Shown in pieces: positions 42,835 to 47,474 of a DNA stretch of 47,474 bases. The notes under the pieces were generated by a model. The model worked only from the letters and a program-made list of their open reading frames with translations. It was not told where the DNA came from and did not search any database. The DNA lies in assembly GCA_020025825.1 (NCBI GenBank), contig JAHHRL010000014.1:1-47474 (forward strand). Reading direction: 5' to 3'. Position numbers and translations under genes: made by a program. Within the stretch, counting starts at the first letter, position 1, and each line of letters opens with the position of its first letter. Source of the DNA: Faecalibacterium sp. GTDB taxonomy: Bacteria; Bacillota; Clostridia; Oscillospirales; Ruminococcaceae.

Positions 42835-43608
42835 CTATGCTGGATTGGATGGATACATAATGGCGATAACGATAGTTCTTGCGTCGGTAAATTCGGTAGA
42901 ACAGGTAGATAAGGCAAGCAGGTGCACTGGGGCGGTCGTATGCATAAGGGAATCCAGTAAATCGGGGTGAATATGCAGTGCGTGCTTTGCAATGTAAGCA
43001 AATAGCTTGTTTTGGTTTTCAGGCTGCCAGTATGTAGGCAGAAATATCATTTCATCAGATGCATTTACCAACAAGCAGGAGAGGATTTCCAACGTATAGG
43101 TTTGTTGGGGCAGGATGAGAGCTCCGGTGTGATTCTTTTCAAAAAAAGCAGCATCTTTATAAAGGTCCAAGTCGCCAAACATACGGTTTCCATCCATGTG
43201 GTGCCCGTATAAAAGGGAATAAGTGTCTGTGAAGTTTGCACTGTTGCGAGCATCCAGATAGATGCTGCCTGCCAAAGCGAAATCTCCGTAAATATCCTGA
43301 TTGATGTAGCTCAGATTTGTTTCGCCCTGCACTACAGGATACTGAATTTTTGTACCGTCCATAGAAATCCATGCACATATATCAGGGTTAATCTGCAATA
43401 ATTGCGAAAAGTCTGCGGATGGATTTGTTGCAGAGGTATCCGGCTTTAACTTGAGCATATCGGCTTGTACATTTTTGGCAGCAGAGTATATACGGCTGTT
43501 ATCCCAAAGCGCAAAGCAGGAATATGCACCTGCAAGAAGCAAGGCGAACACAACTAAAAAATTGACAAAAGCATTTGCTGCCCTGAAAACAATACGCAGA
43601 GGCTTCAC
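42835..43608 (-). CDS. Class B sortase (pilus polymerase candidate)
   Basis: A 257-residue sortase with an N-terminal helix (about 12-34), catalytic His136 (LLYGHHMDG), Cys236 (LLALSTCSTEF) and Arg244 (TDARTIVIA), the class B arrangement. I start it at GTG 43608, 8 bases after AAGGAG, since the upstream GTG at 43617 lies inside that site. In S. pyogenes FCT loci a class B enzyme (SrtC) polymerises the pilins, and this gene holds the same position, directly after the major pilin. Confidence 0.9.
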   Translation of the reverse strand: MKPLRIVFRAANAFVNFLVVFALLLAGAYSCFALWDNSRIYSAAKNVQADMLKLKPDTSATNPSADFSQLLQINPDICAWISMDGTKIQYPVVQGETNLSYINQDIYGDFALAGSIYLDARNSANFTDTYSLLYGHHMDGNRMFGDLDLYKDAAFFEKNHTGALILPQQTYTLEILSCLLVNASDEMIFLPTYWQPENQNKLFAYIAKHALHIHPDLLDSLMHTTAPVHLLALSTCSTEFTDARTIVIAIMYPSNPA

Positions 43609-43629
43609 GCAGCTCACTCCTTACAAAAT

Positions 43630-43671
43630 AGCTGCCCCGACCAGAGGAGAGACCTGCCGGTCGGGGCAGCT
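43630..43671 (-). terminator. Hairpin between major pilin and class B sortase genes (probable attenuator)
   Basis: A perfect, GC-rich 13-bp stem (43630-43642 with 43659-43671) with a 16-base loop. On the minus strand it is followed only by ATTTTG, so termination should be partial. This would lower expression of the sortase and downstream genes relative to the major pilin. Confidence 0.7.
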
Positions 43672-43699
43672 TTTATAGTATGCCTATGCCGAGGCAGCC

Positions 43700-44689
43700 T
43701 TAATCGTTGTTGGTATAATGCTTGTGCTTGCAATAGAGGGCTGCAGCACCGACAATCAGTACAAGAATTATCAAGTAGGGAATGCTATCCAGATGGATGC
43801 CGGTATCTACGTTGGTATCCTTGTTATTGGTAATGAATACGCTGTCATATGCGGAGTCGATAATTTTGCTTGGATTGCTAAAATTATACTGGGCAGTATC
43901 GTATCCTTCAGAGGTGTAGTCTGCTTCGGCAACACGATAGGTTACACCGTACGGAATGTTTTTGAAGGTAACGAATTCATCGTGCTTTAAGTGGATTACA
44001 ACACTTTTCGTACCGGACCAGCCGGGCAGAATTGTACCGGGTACAGTACCTTCCGTATAGGTAATGGCTTCGTTTACGGTTTTACCTTCTGGTGCATGGA
44101 AGGTAACAGTCACTTCAAAATCCTTGGTCTGGTCACCCAAATTGCCGGTAACCGTTTTGAAAATCGACAATTCCCCGGCGGAGTATACATTGGGGAAGGT
44201 GTCGGACTTTTTCCCGCCGTAGCCCTCGGTGTGCACGGCCGCAATACGCACAAGGCCGGTTGACTCTTGTACTACGGTGATACGCAGCAAAATAGGAGAA
44301 TTATGGTAAGAAACGCCGGCAGAGCTGCCCGTAACTTCGTGGATAAGATAGGTATAAATACCTACGCTTGGGTAAGTGGGCAATGTAAGGCTAACTTGCT
44401 TTTTAGCATTAGCCGACCCAGCCTCGCCACTGGTGTAGTCGATGGTACCGATGGTGGGCACAGGCATATTATCGACGGTTACGCCCTCGGCGGCATCGGT
44501 AACACTTTGCTTTTCGATAGTAAAGGAAAAGGTTTCCGCCGGGCTGGTAGTGTTGTCGTTAGTTGTTTGGTAATTCTTTGTGATAGTTACAGTTTGTGAG
44601 TCGTGCCAGGCGCTGCTGTCAGCGTAAGCGGCTGAGCTAATACCAAAAATCAGCGCTAACGAGAACAGCACAGACAAAAACTTGTTCAT
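43700..44689 (-). CDS. Major pilin, Spy0128/FctA-like
   Basis: A 329-residue fibre subunit. A signal peptide (1-23, AAYA) is followed by an N-terminal Spy0128-type domain (about 25-170) and a second Ig-like domain (about 172-290) that begins with LSIFKTVTGNLGDQTKDF and contains YRVAEADY, where Glu is typical of isopeptide-forming pilin domains. The sorting signal is VDTG (294-297) in VDTGIHLDSIPY, followed by a helix and KHKHYTNND. Lys-Asn isopeptide bonds are expected from the family but cannot be assigned here. ATG at 44689 follows AAGGAGG. A 14-nt element shared with the first pilus gene lies just upstream. Confidence 0.88.
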   Translation of the reverse strand: MNKFLSVLFSLALIFGISSAAYADSSAWHDSQTVTITKNYQTTNDNTTSPAETFSFTIEKQSVTDAAEGVTVDNMPVPTIGTIDYTSGEAGSANAKKQVSLTLPTYPSVGIYTYLIHEVTGSSAGVSYHNSPILLRITVVQESTGLVRIAAVHTEGYGGKKSDTFPNVYSAGELSIFKTVTGNLGDQTKDFEVTVTFHAPEGKTVNEAITYTEGTVPGTILPGWSGTKSVVIHLKHDEFVTFKNIPYGVTYRVAEADYTSEGYDTAQYNFSNPSKIIDSAYDSVFITNNKDTNVDTGIHLDSIPYLIILVLIVGAAALYCKHKHYTNND

Positions 44690-44727
44690 AGGGTTGCCTC
44701 CTTAGTAATAGAAGTTTTCCGCATACA

Positions 44728-44741
44728 CAAAAATGTGCAAC
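44728..44741 (-). repeat. 14-nt element upstream of the major pilin (copy 1)
   Basis: Minus-strand GTTGCACATTTTTG, identical to 47296-47309. It lies 39 bases before the pilin ATG. TTGCAC could act as a -35 box or as a regulator site. Confidence 0.6.
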
Positions 44742-44755
44742 GGTTTATACATCCG

Positions 44756-45301
44756 CTATAAACCTCTGCGTCGAAGAATAGTAATTACTTTTCCTTTTAT
44801 ATTCTCTTTTGGGATAGAGCCAAAATCACGGCTGTCGTTTGCGTGTGTGCGGTAATCGCCAAGTAAAAAGAAGTGATGCGCCGGGACCCTATGGGGATAT
44901 GTTAAGTTCTCTTTTGCATAGGTAGGGTACAGAATATCGCCCTTTTGCGGCGTACCGTTTACAAGAAGTGTACCGCTGCTGTCCAATATAACAGCGTCGG
45001 TTTCGCAGGCAGCAAGGCGGCCAACATAGGTTTTGCCATCTACAGTGTAGATAAGTACATCTCCCTTTGCATAATGCTGCTGCAAACGAAAAGCAAAAAG
45101 CAAGTCACCATCTTTAAGGGCGGGAAACATGGCGTTGCCGTCCATCTGCATGAGCAAAAACAGATGCGTAAAGAAAAACCATGCAGATACGGTTAGCAGA
45201 ACAATGCGTACGAATAGATTTTGGTAATCGGAACGCAGCCGAAGTGCAGATTGTCTTTTTTGAATGATAGCAGCTGTATGGTTTGGCTCACTTTTGTGCA
45301 T
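44756..45301 (-). CDS. Signal peptidase I homologue without catalytic residues (SipA-like pilus assembly factor)
   Basis: A 181-residue type I signal peptidase-fold protein with one N-terminal helix (about 30-50). Box B, normally G-x-S-M-x-P, reads GNAMFP, so the nucleophile Ser is Ala57. The usual YVKR of box D reads YVGR, so the general-base Lys is Gly94. Box E (GDYRTHANDSRDFGSI) is kept. Loss of the Ser-Lys dyad is what has been reported for SipA of S. pyogenes FCT pili, which is needed for pilus assembly. It lies between tip and major pilin genes exactly as sipA does. ATG at 45301 follows AAGGAGG and overlaps the previous gene by 14 bases. Confidence 0.88.
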   Translation of the reverse strand: MHKSEPNHTAAIIQKRQSALRLRSDYQNLFVRIVLLTVSAWFFFTHLFLLMQMDGNAMFPALKDGDLLFAFRLQQHYAKGDVLIYTVDGKTYVGRLAACETDAVILDSSGTLLVNGTPQKGDILYPTYAKENLTYPHRVPAHHFFLLGDYRTHANDSRDFGSIPKENIKGKVITILRRRGL

Positions 45302-45608
45302 GAACAGCCTCCTTGTCTAAGCTTGCTGAAGGAAACGAGTCTGCTTGGCAGGCAGTTTGCAGTAACATGCTGTATCGGATTTGTTCGGCTTTGAGCGCAG
45401 CTTCATATAGCGTGTTCAGTTCCTCAATTTTTTCCCATACATCTTTTTCGTCTACCCCTCCAAAGAGGCGTTTTTTGAATTTTACTTTTTCCAGCCAAGA
45501 AGTAAGCTGTACCTGATGAAAATTACACGACATATAGCATTCCGCTTTTTCAGATGCGCAGGCTTTTACATCGGCAGTCTGTGCATGGTTTTGATGGAAT
45601 ATAGGCAT
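45288..45608 (-). CDS. Small soluble protein of the pilus operon, unknown function
   Basis: A 106-residue protein without signal peptide or membrane helix. The central part (VQLTSWLEKVKFKKRLFGG, then DEKDVWEKIEELNTLYEAAL) is amphipathic and probably a long helix or coiled coil. There are four Cys, three of them near the N-terminus. ATG at 45608 follows GGGGGTGAAGT. I know of similar FKK-LFGGVDE-DVW-KI proteins near sortase genes of Clostridia but cannot name a function. The 14-base overlap with the SipA-like gene suggests linked roles, perhaps a cytoplasmic regulator or chaperone. Confidence 0.72.
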   Translation of the reverse strand: MPIFHQNHAQTADVKACASEKAECYMSCNFHQVQLTSWLEKVKFKKRLFGGVDEKDVWEKIEELNTLYEAALKAEQIRYSMLLQTACQADSFPSASLDKEAVHAQK

Positions 45609-45618
45609 ACTTCACCCC

Positions 45619-47220
45619 CTATTCGTTATGACTGAAATCATGGTACTTGTGTAAAAACCATGCGGAACTGCCTATCATTATAAGAAAAAGTATCAATAGA
45701 TAAGGGGCTGTGTCTAATAAAATTCCGGTATCAGGTACAGCCTCCTTGCAGTTGTTGAATGTGATATGGGGGAATGACTCAATGGGAATAACAAACCAGC
45801 CAGAGCTTTGCGGTTTATAGGTAGTACCGCTGCGATTTTCGGCAGTAACAGAGTACTGGCCCGTGTTTAGCTGCCGTACATACAGGGTGGCTTCGCTTGG
45901 CACATAGAAAATCCGAACGGACTCGCCATGTGTTAATTGAAAATTGATTACATTGTTGCGAATAGAGTAGTCGTTTGTTGTTGTATCAGGCAGCTGAACC
46001 CATGCAGAATCATTGCGTCTGCGAATTTTTGCTTCGTAGTAGAATATCTTGTTAGGGTCGCTCATGTTGCCCGATATCGTTTGAGAAATGAGAAGGTCTG
46101 TTCTCCATTTGGGGCGAGTGCTTACAATATTGATTTCGGGTGCAGGTGGGCAGCTTGTGTCAAATTCTGCGTATAAAGTGCTGGACCAGCTGCCGGAGCT
46201 ATCCAGTGTGATTTCATGTGTTTCACTGTTATATTCCATTGCATTGCCTGCAATGGAGAAACCACCGTTCTGGCCAGCTTGCGGTGGGATACTGTAAAAC
46301 TTAAAGTTTTCAGAGAATGGTGCGTGATTTGCCAGGTAGGCGGTTATAGCCAACTGCTGCGATAGGGAAAGGGGCTTTTCGGTAAGAACGATTCCGTCTG
46401 ATGCACCAGCAGGGCAAGCAGCCAAAAATTTACCGTCTTGAATCCGTAACGGTGTGTTGCATGAAACGACAGAGGATAACTCTTTTGGCTGCAAATTTGC
46501 AGAAGTTATGGAAATGTCACCGGTTCCGCTGGAATCTATGCTGTAAAGGTCGGGTTCGTCGTAGGATTCGGATACATTATATTGGGATGCAGCGCCATAA
46601 ATGGTCCACTGCCAACAAAGTGGGCTTTTGGACAGGGCGTTATCAGGCTGCAGTGTATGGCTTGTACCGTCTTTGGCAGCAAGAGTGATAGAAAATGCAT
46701 TTGGGATTTGGTCAGGCTCAATATCCACAAATGTTTTTTGAACCACGAGAAAGGGCGTGTCCGGTTCGGCAGCCGGATAAATGTGTGGCTTCTGAGCTGG
46801 AACGGTTGGTGTCGGCTGTAGAGGTGGAGGTGCAGCTGTAGGGGAAGTGGGTTCCTCCGTGGGTGTGTCGGATATAAGTGTTGCAGTTTCGGTCGGCATG
46901 GGGAATGCTTCGGGAGTTGGGCAAGGGGAAACTGTGGGAGATATAACCGTGTCTGTGGGTTGTGGTGCAGTGGGGGCAGTTGTAGGCACAGCAGACGCAG
47001 CAGGTGTCTGAATGGGTTCAGCTGTGGGGCTTGGTGAAATCGGTGCGGCGGTGGGTAACTCCGTGGGAAGCGGCGATGTGTCGGGAGTTTCGGTTTGCGT
47101 GGCGCTGGCATAAGCGGGAGTGGCAGTATACGCAAAGCAAAGAAAACCACAGACGATGCCAGTCAGCACAAAAGAAAAGATAGGTTTCAGATTCCGTTTT
47201 AGGGGTGGTTTGTGAATCAT
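45619..47220 (-). CDS. Tip pilin/adhesin with Pro-Thr-rich stalk and VPDTG sorting signal
   Basis: A 533-residue surface protein, first gene of the pilus operon. A basic N-terminus and signal helix (about 10-37) precede a low-complexity Pro/Thr/Ser stalk (about 41-150). A unique region (about 155-345, possibly the binding head) and a DUF7601-like pilin domain (about 365-490; DLLISQTISGNMSDPNKIFYYEA, FQLTHGESVRIF) follow. The C-terminal signal VPDTGILLDTAPY (from 495) leads into a helix and a short charged tail. The signal shares DTGI-LD--PY with the major pilin, so both are probably substrates of the same sortase. ATG at 47220 follows AGGAGG. Confidence 0.85.
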   Translation of the reverse strand: MIHKPPLKRNLKPIFSFVLTGIVCGFLCFAYTATPAYASATQTETPDTSPLPTELPTAAPISPSPTAEPIQTPAASAVPTTAPTAPQPTDTVISPTVSPCPTPEAFPMPTETATLISDTPTEEPTSPTAAPPPLQPTPTVPAQKPHIYPAAEPDTPFLVVQKTFVDIEPDQIPNAFSITLAAKDGTSHTLQPDNALSKSPLCWQWTIYGAASQYNVSESYDEPDLYSIDSSGTGDISITSANLQPKELSSVVSCNTPLRIQDGKFLAACPAGASDGIVLTEKPLSLSQQLAITAYLANHAPFSENFKFYSIPPQAGQNGGFSIAGNAMEYNSETHEITLDSSGSWSSTLYAEFDTSCPPAPEINIVSTRPKWRTDLLISQTISGNMSDPNKIFYYEAKIRRRNDSAWVQLPDTTTNDYSIRNNVINFQLTHGESVRIFYVPSEATLYVRQLNTGQYSVTAENRSGTTYKPQSSGWFVIPIESFPHITFNNCKEAVPDTGILLDTAPYLLILFLIMIGSSAWFLHKYHDFSHNE

Positions 47221-47295
47221 GCAGGTAGCCTCCTATTGCTGTGCCTTACTTTACAGAGCAAGTGAAGATATTTATCGTCATACTATGCAGAAAAG

Positions 47296-47309
47296 CAAAA
47301 ATGTGCAAC
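47296..47309 (-). repeat. 14-nt element upstream of the tip pilin (copy 2)
   Basis: Minus-strand GTTGCACATTTTTG, identical to 44728-44741 and 76 bases before the tip gene ATG. Here TTGCAC (17-base spacer) TAGTAT could form a weak promoter. Confidence 0.6.
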
Positions 47310-47364
47310 AAGCGGCGTTTGTAAAAGTGGTTATCCAACGATTGCGAGGGATATATTTGCAAAC

Positions 47365-47393
47365 AAAAAAAAGACCCCTCGCCGAAAGGCGAA
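47365..47393 (-). terminator. Hairpin with T8 upstream of the pilus operon
   Basis: On the minus strand, a short GC stem TCGCC-TTTC-GGCGA (47379-47392) is followed by AGGGGTC-like bases and T8 (47365-47372). It lies about 145 bases before the tip gene, so it is either the end of an upstream transcript or an attenuator in the pilus leader. Confidence 0.55.
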
Positions 47394-47454
47394 CTCTCAT
47401 AGGGACACGAAATGAACCAAGGGTAAGCCGAATACGGAATGCATCTAAAAAATC

Positions 47455-47474
47455 CGACTGTAGTGATACAGTCG
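47455..47474 (-). terminator. Terminator of an off-window minus-strand gene
   Basis: On the minus strand CGACTGTA-TCAC-TACAGTCG forms a perfect 8-bp stem that is followed by GATTTTTT. The window ends at its first arm. Confidence 0.65.

Noticed and set aside
46536..47150. Pro/Leu/His-rich 204-residue frame
   Set aside because: It is the alternative frame of the Pro-Thr-rich stalk of the tip pilin, without its own start signals.
1..47474. CRISPR arrays, insertion sequences, tRNA or rRNA genes
   Set aside because: No regular spacer repeats, no transposase or recombinase gene, and no recognisable tRNA or rRNA sequence were found by eye. A covariance scan could still reveal a small RNA.

Overview
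The window looks like chromosomal DNA of a strictly anaerobic, gut-type Clostridia (Bacillota), probably of the Ruminococcaceae/Oscillospiraceae group. The reasons are an oxygen-sensitive 2-hydroxyacyl-CoA dehydratase pathway, sortase/pilin genes, an Ami-type oligopeptide transporter, uronate genes, strong AGGAGG ribosome-binding sites and extended -10 promoters (TGCTATAAT). I see no rRNA, tRNA, CRISPR array, insertion sequence or prophage. The genus cannot be fixed from the sequence alone.

Layout. 1-827: 3' part of a D-2-hydroxyacid dehydrogenase. 1175-2035 (-): YitT-family membrane protein. 2945-12171 (+): an Ami/Opp-like oligopeptide ABC transporter operon (binding lipoprotein, two permeases, two ATPases, one membrane-anchored protein) with several departures from the family. 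The binding protein appears circularly permuted, the first ATPase carries a ~235-residue insertion, the second has a C-terminal membrane tail, and the last gene looks like a degenerate ApbE-type protein. 12428-15418 (+): a possible 28-residue ORF, a VanR/VanS-like two-component system and a membrane-anchored C39-like cysteine peptidase. 15666-17015: MATE transporter. 17277-18200 (-): unknown membrane protein. 18721-21706 (-): uxaB-uxaA for tagaturonate/altronate, with a divergent AraC-type regulator at 21884-22768.

23329-35034 (+): a reductive 2-hydroxyacid (amino-acid-derived) fermentation cluster. It holds a GntR/FCD regulator, dehydratase activator, dehydratase alpha and beta subunits, AMP-forming acyl-CoA ligase, acyl-CoA dehydrogenase, EtfB, ferredoxin-domain EtfA and a family III CoA-transferase, followed by a YkvI-like transporter. 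Together they would activate a 2-hydroxy acid to its CoA ester, remove water with the radical dehydratase, reduce the enoyl-CoA with the dehydrogenase/ETF pair and recycle CoA. This is the logic of the Had (leucine to isocaproate) and Fld (aromatic amino acid to arylpropionate) pathways. The dehydrogenase at the left edge could supply the 2-hydroxy acid, but it lies 23 kb away. A perfect 22-bp palindrome in the leader is a good candidate operator.

35668-39588 (+): a large secreted, wall-anchored GH16 glucanase with tandem binding modules. 39867-41312: sodium/solute symporter. 41390-47220 (-): a pilus operon whose order (tip protein, small protein, signal-peptidase-like protein, major pilin, class B sortase, minor pilin, second sortase) follows the Streptococcus pyogenes FCT pilus loci. 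The signal-peptidase-like protein lacks both catalytic residues, as reported for FCT SipA, so it is probably an assembly factor. Hairpins and a 14-nt repeat inside this operon suggest tuned expression. Start codons were moved inward from the longest ORF wherever a ribosome-binding site decided the choice.
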